In this document: one piece after another, positions 7,599-15,660 of the stretch | How the letters are laid out: every line of letters starts with the position of its first letter | Numbering within the stretch: position 1 is the first letter of the stretch | Source: Clostridia bacterium | GTDB taxonomy: Bacteria; Bacillota; Clostridia; Christensenellales; Aristaeellaceae | Reading direction: 5' to 3' | Length of the DNA: 64,000 nucleotides | Assembly (NCBI GenBank): GCA_017465155.1 | Contig: JAFTWV010000046.1 | Location: 1-64,000, forward strand | Made by a program: the position numbers and the translations under genes | Notes under the pieces: model-generated | The model's database searches: none | The model's input: the letters and a program-made list of their open reading frames with translations, nothing else | What the model was told of the DNA's origin: nothing

Positions 7599-9548
7599 AT
7601 GAACAAACAGTTTCTGCCCGTCACGCCTGAGGAATGCCGCGCCCGCGGATGGGATGCACCGGATTTCGTTTACGTATGCGGCGACGGCTATGTGGATCAT
7701 CCGTCCTTTGGCCATGCAATCATCAGCCGTATTCTGGAAAAAGCGGGCTATCGCGTAGCGATGCTTTGTCTGCCGCCCTGGCAGGACACGTCTGCCTTCA
7801 TGAAATTCGGAAGGCCGCGTCTCGGCTTCCTTGTCACAGCTGGCGTGATCGACAGCATGGTCAATCATTACACCGTCGCCAAGAAGCGCCGCCATGATGA
7901 TTATTACGCCCCCGGCGGCAAGGGCGGCATGCGTCCCGACCGCGCTACCATCGTGTACTGCAACCGAATCAGGCAAGCCTACCGCGACGTGCCGATTCTC
8001 ATCGGCGGCGTGGAAGCCTCCCTTCGTCGCTTCTCTCACTACGACTACTGGGATGACAAGGTGCGCCACAGCATGCTGGTTGACTCGGGTGCAACGCTGC
8101 TGATGTTCGGTATGGGCGAGACAAGCATCCTTGAATGCGCAAACTGGGTCGCCGACGGTATGAATCCTGCCGAGCTGCCCAAAATCCGCGGCATCTGCTA
8201 CATGAGCAAGACTGCCGATCCCACCTGTCTGCAGCTGCCCAGCCATCAGGAAGTCATCTCCGATACGAAGAAGTACTGCGAAGCCTTCACCATGCAGTAC
8301 GACGAGCAGGATCCCATCCGCGGAAAGCGCATGTGTCAGCAACAGGACAAGGATCGTTATCTGATCCAGAACCAGCCGCCGCTGCCTCTCTCCCGCGAGG
8401 CGCTTGATGCAGTATATGAGCTGCCCTACACCAGAACCTGGCATCCCATGTATGCCAAGGACGGCGGTATCCCCGCCCTGCAGGAGGTTGAGTTCTCGCT
8501 TGCCTCCACCCGCGGCTGCTTCGGCTCCTGTTCCTTCTGCGCCATCACCTTCCATCAGGGGCGCATCATCCAGAGCCGCAGCCCGGAGAGCATCATCAAG
8601 GAGGCTCGCCTGCTGACTGCACTCCCCAACTTCAAGGGATACATTCACGACGTTGGCGGCCCGACGGCCAACTTCCGCAAGCCCGCGTGCTCCAACCAGC
8701 TGAAGGTCGGCGCATGCAAACACCGGCAGTGTCTCTTCCCCAAGCCCTGCAAGAATCTTGAGGTCGACCACAAGGAGTTTATGGCCCTCCTGCGGCAGCT
8801 GCGAGAGCTGCCCAAGGTCAAGAAGGTGTTTGTCCGCAGCGGTCTGCGCTACGATTACATCATGGCCGACAGGGATACCTCCTTCCTGAAGGAATTCTGC
8901 GAGCATCATGTGTCCGGACAGCTGAAGGTCGCGCCTGAGCATGTATGCCCCTACGTTCTTGACCGGATGGGCAAGCCGCGCCGCGAGCTGTACGATGCAT
9001 TTGTTAACCGTTACTATCAGGTCAATGAGAAGCTGGGCAAGAAACAGTACCTGATCCCCTACCTGATGTCCAGTCATCCCGGCAGCGATCTGCAGGCCGC
9101 CGTCGAGCTGGCATGCTACCTGCGGGATATCGGCTTCCAGCCTGATCAGGTGCAGGACTTCTATCCCACGCCCGGTACGCTGTCCACCTGCATGTTTTAC
9201 ACCGGCCTTGATCCGCGGACAATGAAGCCGGTTTTCGTCGCGCGCTCTCCTGAGGACAAGGCTATGCAGCGGGCGTTGATGCAATTCGGCAATCCGCAGA
9301 ATCACGCGCTGGTACGCAAGGCGCTGCGGCTCGCCGGGCGCGAAGATCTCATCGGGCGCGACCGCGAATGCCTCGTCCCGCCGGAAAGGGATCCGCGCCG
9401 CGATCAGCAGAAGCGCCGTCCGGGTGATAATCCCGCGCACGATCGCAAGCCCATCCGCCACGCCGACAAAAAGGGGATTTCCAAGCCCGCCAAGCATGGA
9501 CATGCTTCTGACCGCAGCGACCGTCAGAAGCCCCGCAGACGCTCATAA
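7599..9548 (+). CDS. YgiQ family radical SAM protein
   Basis: 649 residues, typical of the YgiQ (UPF0313) family. It has an N-terminal B12-binding-like segment and a radical SAM core. The iron-sulfur motif is STRGCFGSCSFCAITFHQGR near residue 310, the family-specific form of CxxxCxxC. Other family features are VDSGATLLMFGMGE, GGPTANFRKP and a second Cys-rich stretch (ACKHRQCLFPKPC) near residue 370. The C-terminal 60 residues are a basic, Arg/Lys/Asp-rich tail, probably disordered. The reaction is not known for this family. The gene is monocistronic, between its own promoter and a terminator. Confidence 0.92.
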   Translation: MNKQFLPVTPEECRARGWDAPDFVYVCGDGYVDHPSFGHAIISRILEKAGYRVAMLCLPPWQDTSAFMKFGRPRLGFLVTAGVIDSMVNHYTVAKKRRHDDYYAPGGKGGMRPDRATIVYCNRIRQAYRDVPILIGGVEASLRRFSHYDYWDDKVRHSMLVDSGATLLMFGMGETSILECANWVADGMNPAELPKIRGICYMSKTADPTCLQLPSHQEVISDTKKYCEAFTMQYDEQDPIRGKRMCQQQDKDRYLIQNQPPLPLSREALDAVYELPYTRTWHPMYAKDGGIPALQEVEFSLASTRGCFGSCSFCAITFHQGRIIQSRSPESIIKEARLLTALPNFKGYIHDVGGPTANFRKPACSNQLKVGACKHRQCLFPKPCKNLEVDHKEFMALLRQLRELPKVKKVFVRSGLRYDYIMADRDTSFLKEFCEHHVSGQLKVAPEHVCPYVLDRMGKPRRELYDAFVNRYYQVNEKLGKKQYLIPYLMSSHPGSDLQAAVELACYLRDIGFQPDQVQDFYPTPGTLSTCMFYTGLDPRTMKPVFVARSPEDKAMQRALMQFGNPQNHALVRKALRLAGREDLIGRDRECLVPPERDPRRDQQKRRPGDNPAHDRKPIRHADKKGISKPAKHGHASDRSDRQKPRRRS

Positions 9549-9562
9549 ACTGCCAAATACAC

Positions 9563-9611
9563 AACGCCGCACAGGTTTCTCCCTTCGACGGGGACCTGCG
9601 CGGCGTTTTTT
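9563..9611 (+). terminator. Intrinsic terminator after the YgiQ gene
   Basis: AACGCCGCACAGGT / ACCTGCGCGGCGTT interrupted stem with TTTTTT following. Confidence 0.85.
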
Positions 9612-9639
9612 GGCTCTTCACGGAAACGTTAGGGAACGA

Positions 9640-9931
9640 AGGTCTCCGACGGCCAGGGACGCATGAACATTCCTCGTCGCTTTCGCCTTCGGCGAAGTCC
9701 CCACTGGGGACTCGCTCCCACGGAATGCCCCAGACCCTGCAGGGGATATCATCCCTTGACCCTTATTGCGATTGAGGTATGGGGGTTCTTCATGGCTGTA
9801 CACGCATGGAAGCTGAGCGGACGCAATCTTGTGTTCCTGGCTGGTTCTCGCGTCGCTCATGCCTGTCTTTCCTCTTTGAATAGTGAGAGGCGTCGACCTC
9901 CTGCGGAGGCCGACGGAGATTACAATTTCCA
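9640..9931. repeat. Possible dispersed or MITE-like intergenic element
   Basis: This gap of about 400 bases between a terminator and the TetR gene has no supported gene. It is bounded by imperfect inverted ends, GGTCTCCGACGGCC at about 9640 and GGCCGACGGAGATT at about 9910, matching at 11 of 14 positions. Inside are several short palindromes: CGCCTTCGGCG, GTCCCCACTGGGGAC and GACCTCCTGCGGAGGCC. A minus-strand open frame crosses it but has no convincing start or family. A mobile or dispersed repeat is an inference; copy number elsewhere in the genome cannot be seen. Confidence 0.35.
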
Positions 9932-10019
9932 TCTGCCCTTTCTTGCATGCTTTCCCCTATATTTCCGTGAAAAACCGTTTTATATGACTCTTTGCCCTAA
10001 CGATCTGCAAAGAACCTTT

Positions 10020-10712
10020 TTAATTGCTTTCCAGAGAGCGCAGCAGACGCTGAGAAACTTCTTCCCACTCCTCAATGCGGATGATCTCAATACTCCCATA
10101 AGGTGCGTCCAGCAGAACCTCAACCGCACGACGGTAGCGCTCCAGCGTATTGAGCAGCATCGCGGTGTCGTACCACTGACCCTCCCGTGTCACACGCAGA
10201 AGGTTCGCTGCAACATCCATCCAGCAGCGGTTGACAAGATGCAGTACCACCGGCTCCATATCACGCACGGGCGGACAGACCGTTTCATTCGCAGCAGCGC
10301 TGGCTACCTCCTGCTCCAGCAGGGGCAGAAAGCCCTCACTCAGTGCGTCCTGATAGATCATCGCCATGGAACGGCCCTCAGGCTTCTCGATCAGCGGCAG
10401 GAGCATGTTGACAAAGGGAACCTCCTCACGCCTAAGCGGCATAAAGCCATGCAGCACGGCGTTGATACGTTCCACATCCGTCTTCGCCTTCTCCAGCGCC
10501 TGCGCAGTGAAAGCTGCTGCCCGTTCCGCACGCTGGACGCAGAGGGTTTTCAGCACGTCCTCCTTGCTGGCGAAATGATGGTAGAAGCCGCCCTTGCTGG
10601 CATGCAGAACATTGAGGATATCCTGCACGCTTGTCGCCTCATAGCCTCTGGCACAGAACAGCTTTTCAGCTGCATTCAGCATTTCCTGCCGCTTCGTATC
10701 ACCCTTGCGCAT
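10020..10712 (-). CDS. TetR/AcrR family transcriptional regulator
   Basis: 230 residues. The N-terminal helix-turn-helix is clear (RQEMLNAAEKLFCARGYEATSVQDI followed by ASKGGFYHHFASKEDVL, residues 8-52). The ligand-binding C-terminal domain is not diagnostic. It faces away from the ATPase gene, and its promoter region carries a perfect 9-base inverted repeat that could be its own operator. The regulated transporter or ligand is not evident. Confidence 0.88.
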   Translation of the reverse strand: MRKGDTKRQEMLNAAEKLFCARGYEATSVQDILNVLHASKGGFYHHFASKEDVLKTLCVQRAERAAAFTAQALEKAKTDVERINAVLHGFMPLRREEVPFVNMLLPLIEKPEGRSMAMIYQDALSEGFLPLLEQEVASAAANETVCPPVRDMEPVVLHLVNRCWMDVAANLLRVTREGQWYDTAMLLNTLERYRRAVEVLLDAPYGSIEIIRIEEWEEVSQRLLRSLESN

Positions 10713-10724
10713 TCGACGATTCTC

Positions 10725-10779
10725 CCTTTTGGCAAAATTTCGACATGTTAGTATAGGCCAAAAGGATGGTTTTCGTCAA
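10725..10779 (-). promoter_or_regulatory. TetR gene promoter overlapped by an inverted repeat
   Basis: Minus-strand TTGACG at 10774-10779, 18 bases, TATACT at 10750-10755. CCTTTTGGC (10725-10733) and GCCAAAAGG (10757-10765) form a perfect 9-base inverted repeat with a 23-base centre flanking the -10 box. This is a plausible autoregulatory operator, by inference. Confidence 0.5.
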
Positions 10780-10850
10780 GTGCCGAATGCTGACAGGAGC
10801 CTTGCCGGTTTCCATAGGCCGCTTCATTCTTCGCGATCTGCTCCAAATAC

Positions 10851-10896
10851 AAAAGGCGGTCAGCATCCCATGCTTCCACAGGATGCCTGACCGCCA
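10851..10896 (-). terminator. Intrinsic terminator of the P-type ATPase gene
   Basis: On the minus strand GGCGGTCAGGCATCC / GGATGCTGACCGCC is followed by TTTTGTATTT. Confidence 0.8.
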
Positions 10897-10905
10897 TGCT
10901 TTTCA

Positions 10906-13527
10906 TTACTTGCCCAGCTTACGCTGTACAAACTTGACCAGCTCGACCAGCGGGATGATCAGGAATGCCAGACCCATCGCCACAGCATACTCAGCAATGC
11001 TGATGTGCTCAAATTCGAACACGTTGCGCAGGAAGGGCACATAGATGACCGTCGTTGTCAGCGCCAGAGCGATCACAGCGCCGCCCCACAGCCACTTGTT
11101 GTGGCTCTTCATCTTGAAGATGGAGCCGCGGCGGGAGCGCATGTTGAAGCTCTGGAAGATTTCTGCCATGGACATGGTCAGGAAGGCCATGGTCATGCCG
11201 TCGGGGCTGTCAACAAAGGCCCACTCGCCAGCTTCCATGAAGTGACCAATCAGATAGGCTGCCAGCGTCAGGATCGACACGAACAGGCCCTGATACGCCA
11301 CGTCGAAGCCAACGCCGCCGGCGAAGATACCGGCCTTGGAGTCACGGGGCTTACGCTTCATCGCATCGCGCTCGCCGGGTTCCATACCCAGCGCCAGTGC
11401 CGGGATGGAGTCGGTGATCAGGTTGATCCACAGGATGTGAGCAGGCTTAAGGATGGTGAAGCCCAGGATGGTTGCCATGAAAATAGAGATAACCTCAGAC
11501 AGGTTGGAGGACAGCAGGAACTGGATGGCCTTGCGGATATTGGCGTAGATGCGGCGGCCTTCCTCAACTGCAGACACGATGGTGGCGAAGTTATCGTCCG
11601 CGAGGATCATATCTGCGACATTCTTGGTCACGTCGGTGCCGGTGATGCCCATGCCAACGCCAATGTCGGCAGCCTTGATGGAGGGCGCGTCGTTCACGCC
11701 GTCGCCGGTCATCGCCGTGATCTTGCCCTTGCGCTTCCAAGCCTCGACAATGCGAACCTTATGCTCAGGCTGCACACGGGCGTACACAGAATACTTCTCA
11801 ATCACCTTGTCCAGCTCATCGTCGGACATGCTGTTCAGCGCACTGCCCATGATGGCGCCGGAAGCATCCTCAATCAGACCCAGATCCTTGGCAATGGCCA
11901 CAGCGGTGTCGATGTGGTCGCCGGTGATCATGATGGCACGGATGCCTGCCTCATTACACTTTTCAACGGCATCCTTGACCTCGGGACGGATGGGATCGAT
12001 CATGCCGGTCATGCCGACGAAGGTCATGTTCTTCTCAATCTTCTCAGGCTCGACTTCCGCGGGGAGCTTATCATACTCCACCATAGCGCATGCCAGCACA
12101 CGCAGAGCCTTGTCCGCCATGCGCTTGTTTTCCGTCATGACGGTCTTGCGGTCCGCATCGGTCATGGGCTTCACGCCGTCTGCGGTCAGGATGGACGTGC
12201 AGCGGGCCAGGATCTCGTCCGGCGCACCCTTGGTATACTGAGTGACGCCCTGCTCGGTCTTGTGCAGGGTGGACATCATCTTACGCATGGAGTCGAAGGG
12301 AGCTTCGGCCACGCGGGGGGTGTCATGCTTCAGGTCGTCCTTGTGCAGGCCCTCGGCGCAGGCGTAGTTAACCAGCGCGCACTCGGTGGGCTCGCCGACC
12401 GCCTGATTCTTCTCGTCCAGCTCGGCGTCAGAGCACAGTGCCATGCCGCGTGCCAGCAGCGCCTTGTCCACGCCATATGCTTCCACAACGGTCATCTTGT
12501 TCTGCGTCAGCGTGCCGGTCTTGTCGGAGCAGATGATCTGCGCGCAGCCCAGCGTCTCGACAGCAGTCAGACGGCGGATCACGGCGTTGCGCTTGGACAT
12601 CTTGGTCACGCCCATGGACAGCACGATGGTCACGACAGCCGCGAGGCCCTCGGGAATCGCAGCGACAGCCAGAGAGATGGCCAGCATGAAGGAATCAAGT
12701 GCAACATCCAGGTTGAAGGTACCGGCCATGATGACCTTGGTCACAAACATGACCACACAGATGCCCAGAACCAGCCTGGTCAGGATGCGGCTCAGACCAG
12801 CCAGCTTCACCTGCAGAGGCGTCTGTTCCTCCTCAGCCTGCGTCAGCGCATCAGCAATCTTGCCCATCTCAGTCTTCATGCCCGTATCAACGACAACGGC
12901 AGTGCCGCGGCCGTACACGACGGTAGAGCCCATGTACATCATGTTCTTGCGGTCGCCCAGCGGGACTTCCTCGCCGGAAAGGGGCTCCTCTTCCTTCAGA
13001 ACAGGCACGGATTCGCCGGTCAGAGCGGCCTCCTCGATCTTCAGGGACGCGCACTCAATGATACGGCAGTCAGCAGGCACAGAGTCGCCGGCCTCCAGCA
13101 GCACCACGTCACCGGGAACCAGATCCTCGGACTTGACGATGGTCAGCTTGCCGTCACGCAGGCACTTGCTGTTCGCAGCAGTCATGGTCTTGAGAGCCTC
13201 GATGGCTTCCTCCGCCTTGGACTCCTGCACAACACCCATGATGGCGTTCAGCAGAACAACCGCCAGAATGATGAACACATCCGTGGGGGCCTCGCCCTCA
13301 AAATAGGCTGTTACGGCAGACAGCACGGCAGCGACCAGCAGCACGATGATCATCGGATCAGCAAGCTGCTTGAGGAAGCGCTCCAGCATGGTGACCTTCT
13401 TGCCTTCCGCCAGCTTGTTCGGGCCGTGCTCAGCAAGACGCTTCTCAGCTTCCTGCGTGGTCAGGCCTTCCGCAGTGGTCTTCAGGCCGTTGAGCACATC
13501 CAGTGCCGATTGCAGATAGGGCTTCAT
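10906..13527 (-). CDS. P-type cation-transporting ATPase (Ca2+/Mn2+ type)
   Basis: 873 residues, PMR1/SERCA-like P2 ATPase. It has an N-terminal actuator region, the TM4 motif AAIPEGLAAVVT, the phosphorylation motif SDKTGTLTQNKM, the nucleotide-domain KGAPDEIL and the hinge MTGDGVNDAPSIKAADIGVGMG. About ten membrane spans are expected. A start 17 codons further upstream is possible, but AAAGGAG sits just ahead of 13527. The leader carries a yybP-ykoY manganese riboswitch with a terminator. Manganese, alone or with calcium, is therefore the likely exported ion, although the family is often annotated as calcium-only. Confidence 0.93.
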   Translation of the reverse strand: MKPYLQSALDVLNGLKTTAEGLTTQEAEKRLAEHGPNKLAEGKKVTMLERFLKQLADPMIIVLLVAAVLSAVTAYFEGEAPTDVFIILAVVLLNAIMGVVQESKAEEAIEALKTMTAANSKCLRDGKLTIVKSEDLVPGDVVLLEAGDSVPADCRIIECASLKIEEAALTGESVPVLKEEEPLSGEEVPLGDRKNMMYMGSTVVYGRGTAVVVDTGMKTEMGKIADALTQAEEEQTPLQVKLAGLSRILTRLVLGICVVMFVTKVIMAGTFNLDVALDSFMLAISLAVAAIPEGLAAVVTIVLSMGVTKMSKRNAVIRRLTAVETLGCAQIICSDKTGTLTQNKMTVVEAYGVDKALLARGMALCSDAELDEKNQAVGEPTECALVNYACAEGLHKDDLKHDTPRVAEAPFDSMRKMMSTLHKTEQGVTQYTKGAPDEILARCTSILTADGVKPMTDADRKTVMTENKRMADKALRVLACAMVEYDKLPAEVEPEKIEKNMTFVGMTGMIDPIRPEVKDAVEKCNEAGIRAIMITGDHIDTAVAIAKDLGLIEDASGAIMGSALNSMSDDELDKVIEKYSVYARVQPEHKVRIVEAWKRKGKITAMTGDGVNDAPSIKAADIGVGMGITGTDVTKNVADMILADDNFATIVSAVEEGRRIYANIRKAIQFLLSSNLSEVISIFMATILGFTILKPAHILWINLITDSIPALALGMEPGERDAMKRKPRDSKAGIFAGGVGFDVAYQGLFVSILTLAAYLIGHFMEAGEWAFVDSPDGMTMAFLTMSMAEIFQSFNMRSRRGSIFKMKSHNKWLWGGAVIALALTTTVIYVPFLRNVFEFEHISIAEYAVAMGLAFLIIPLVELVKFVQRKLGK

Positions 13528-13570
13528 GAACAAAACTCCTTTCCTCGTTTGAGGTTGTAATAGAAAAGAA

Positions 13571-13700
13571 AGACCCACGCGCAGCCCCTGATCCGGAGCT
13601 GCACATGAGTCTCGTTCTTTCAGACAAGCCAGGGCATATGCCTGAGATGTTGACTTGCCACACCTTTGAGGTGCAAACTACTCCCTCAGCGGGTATTCTT
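13571..13700 (-). promoter_or_regulatory. yybP-ykoY (Mn2+) riboswitch with terminator platform
   Basis: The minus-strand leader has the two conserved landmarks of the class: GGGAGTAG (13678-13685) and GTCAACAT (13647-13654), ahead of a GAGAC segment. It ends in a near-perfect 18-base-pair hairpin (13571-13612, AGACTCATGTGCAGC paired with GCTGCGCGTGGGTCT) followed by TTTCTTTTC, a clear terminator. The class is known to sense Mn2+ and sits ahead of P-type ATPases and other Mn exporters. In this arrangement Mn2+ should favour read-through. Confidence 0.85.
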
Positions 13701-13709
13701 TTCCATATT

Positions 13710-13737
13710 ATTATATCACATGCGGACTTTTTGTCAA
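13710..13737 (-). promoter_or_regulatory. Promoter of the riboswitch-ATPase transcript
   Basis: Minus strand TTGACA, 16 bases, TATAAT; starts RNA about 20 bases before the riboswitch. Confidence 0.75.
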
Positions 13738-13787
13738 TGGTCAAAACGTTGATTCTTTACAATTCCACTGCTTCCAGCGAACTCCCC

Positions 13788-13816
13788 TTGACTTCCGACC
13801 GTTCTTATACGATAAT
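13788..13816 (+). promoter_or_regulatory. Candidate promoter of the sigma/anti-sigma pair
   Basis: TTGACT, 17 bases, GATAAT. It would give a leader of about 160 bases before the start at 13985. Confidence 0.45.
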
Positions 13817-13984
13817 ATGTCAGTGCAGATGTAAGCAGGCAAGTGATTCCCGTTCTCAGCTTCTGCCGCTGAAACGGGCTTTATGCATCAATCGGCACAG
13901 CCTTCTCATATCATGCAATATTCATATAAAGTTACGAAGAATGTTACAATTATGCTGGAACAAAACAGGAGGTCTGTTCGTTAT

Positions 13985-14569
13985 ATGGGTGAACGATACC
14001 AATCAGGCAAGGAGGACGCGGCTGTGCAGCAAGCACTGTATCGGCCTGATGTGTCTCACCGCACACAGGAACGGGACAGTTCGGCCTATTTTACCGAGCT
14101 GTACGAAAAGTACGCCACGGATGTACTGCGCATGTGCTACTTCTACCTGGCGGACAGGCAAAAGGCGGAGGATGTGTGTCAGGACGTGTTTGTGCGTCTG
14201 ATTACCACAAATCCCGAATTGCAGGAAGGCCGGGAAAAAGCATGGCTGCTGAAGGTGGCCATGAACCGCTGCAGAGATCTGTGGCGGGACGCATGGCTCA
14301 AGCGCGTGGTGCTGGGCAGCCCGATGTTCGAGCTGGTGCCAGCGCCGGACGAGATCGGCAAGATGGCCGAGCAGGAGGAAATGATGAGTGCAATCAACCA
14401 GCTTCCTGCCATGTTCAAGGAGGTTATTCTCCTGCATTACTATCAAGGTTACGGCATCGCCGAGATTGCCGACATGATGGAGCTCCCCGAGGGCACCATC
14501 TCATCCCGCCTGAGCCGCGGACGCAAAAAGCTTGAATCCATATTGATGAAAGGAGGCGATGCCCGGTGA
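13985..14569 (+). CDS. ECF-type RNA polymerase sigma factor
   Basis: 194 residues, with only sigma regions 2 and 4. Region 2 is about residues 32-90 (YFTELYEKYATDVLRMCYFY and AEDVCQDVFVRL). Region 4 is about 135-188 (VILLHYYQGYGIAEIADMME, then GTISSRLSRGRKKL). The start is placed at an ATG 12 bases after AGGAGG; earlier in-frame ATGs lack ribosome sites. The downstream membrane protein begins at a GTG overlapping its stop and is the likely anti-sigma partner. Confidence 0.88.
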   Translation: MGERYQSGKEDAAVQQALYRPDVSHRTQERDSSAYFTELYEKYATDVLRMCYFYLADRQKAEDVCQDVFVRLITTNPELQEGREKAWLLKVAMNRCRDLWRDAWLKRVVLGSPMFELVPAPDEIGKMAEQEEMMSAINQLPAMFKEVILLHYYQGYGIAEIADMMELPEGTISSRLSRGRKKLESILMKGGDAR

Positions 14570-15531
14570 ATAAGAACGATCAGCGCAGCATTGAAGCGAT
14601 GCTCAGGGAGCTCCCCCGCACCGCTGACCAAACCCTTGGCGGACTGACGGCCGGGCCTCACCTGAAGGCGCGCATCGAACGCGCCGCACAAAACCCTGCC
14701 CCTGCTGCTTCCCGTTTCGCACTCCCCCGCTGGACGCCTGCCCTCTGCTGTGCAGCAGCGCTGGCGCTGTTCATCGCGCTGAACCCCATCCAGCTTCAGC
14801 AGCCGGAGGAACTGATTACCGCCGGCCCTCTCGGCCCCATCGCAACAGACTCGCCCGTTGCCGCCGCAAATCTGACGGCCGATCTGGGCGACTCGGACAT
14901 CCAGCTTTCCCGCGGAAACAGTAAGCCCGGCTACCGCAGCATCTGGGCTGCCTCCAGCAATGGCAGCTTCCCCCTTATCGGCATCAACGGCAGGTATTAC
15001 CGCATGCTGACCAGTCCACTCAATGTGGATCCCAGTCTGATGGGCAGTACCGTCGGCACCATTGCAGAGTTCACAACGGAGCCTTCCCTGTCCGGCACCG
15101 ACGTGGTCCTTTCCAACGCAGTTGCCTTTGGGCAGCCTGTATATGAAATCCGCGGCATGGCTGATACGCTGGTCACCGCTGAGGTGAACGGTCAGATGCG
15201 CCTGTTCCAGCGGGTCAGCTTTAACGGAAACGCCCGCCGGGGCAGCGAGTCTCTCGCCGACACGCTGGAAGTGTCCGGCCGAGTGATCGCCATGGAGCTC
15301 AGCGGTGTGGGCACCATCACTGATCCCGGCGTATGCAGCCGGCTGCTGGAAACGCTCTTTGACTGTGCAAGCTATGAGAGCAGCGGCAGCATCAGTTCTC
15401 GCCAGAGCCTGCTGATCGAACTGGACAGCGGTCTGGTCGTGCAGATGGCCGTCAAGAGTGATCGTCTTGCCGCCTGCGGTACGTGGAGCTGCCCGGAATT
15501 CTTCGAGGCATTCGTGGCCGCCTGCGAATAA
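14566..15531 (+). CDS. Membrane-anchored putative anti-sigma factor
   Basis: 321 residues starting at GTG, overlapping the sigma gene by 4 bases. A cytoplasmic N-terminus of about 55 residues precedes one membrane span (ALCCAAALALFIALNPI, about 62-78). The remaining 240 residues would lie outside the cell and match no family I can name. Gene order, overlap and topology are those of an anti-sigma factor, but no zinc-binding HxxxCxxC motif is seen, so the role is an inference. The gene is followed by a terminator. Confidence 0.6.
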   Translation: MNKNDQRSIEAMLRELPRTADQTLGGLTAGPHLKARIERAAQNPAPAASRFALPRWTPALCCAAALALFIALNPIQLQQPEELITAGPLGPIATDSPVAAANLTADLGDSDIQLSRGNSKPGYRSIWAASSNGSFPLIGINGRYYRMLTSPLNVDPSLMGSTVGTIAEFTTEPSLSGTDVVLSNAVAFGQPVYEIRGMADTLVTAEVNGQMRLFQRVSFNGNARRGSESLADTLEVSGRVIAMELSGVGTITDPGVCSRLLETLFDCASYESSGSISSRQSLLIELDSGLVVQMAVKSDRLAACGTWSCPEFFEAFVAACE

Positions 15532-15545
15532 TGCTGACTTCCCTT

Positions 15546-15574
15546 CCGCCCGGATTGTTTTCGGGCGGTTTTTT
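15546..15574 (+). terminator. Intrinsic terminator after the anti-sigma gene
   Basis: CCGCCCG / CGGGCGG stem, then TTTTTT. Confidence 0.85.
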
Positions 15575-15660
15575 ACGCTCAATGAACCTTTGGACTGCTT
15601 TGCCGCGACTGTATGAGTGAAATGCATTTCACACTCATTCCCCTGATAACCGAGGTGACG

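Noticed and set aside
7569..9503. A 644-codon open frame antisense to the YgiQ gene
   Set aside because: The composition is that of a complementary frame of a GC-rich gene, no family motif is seen, and the + strand encodes a clear radical SAM protein with promoter and terminator.
11005..13560. An 851-codon open frame antisense to the P-type ATPase
   Set aside because: His/Gln/Asp/Gly-rich shadow translation with no start signal; the minus strand has the full ATPase motifs.
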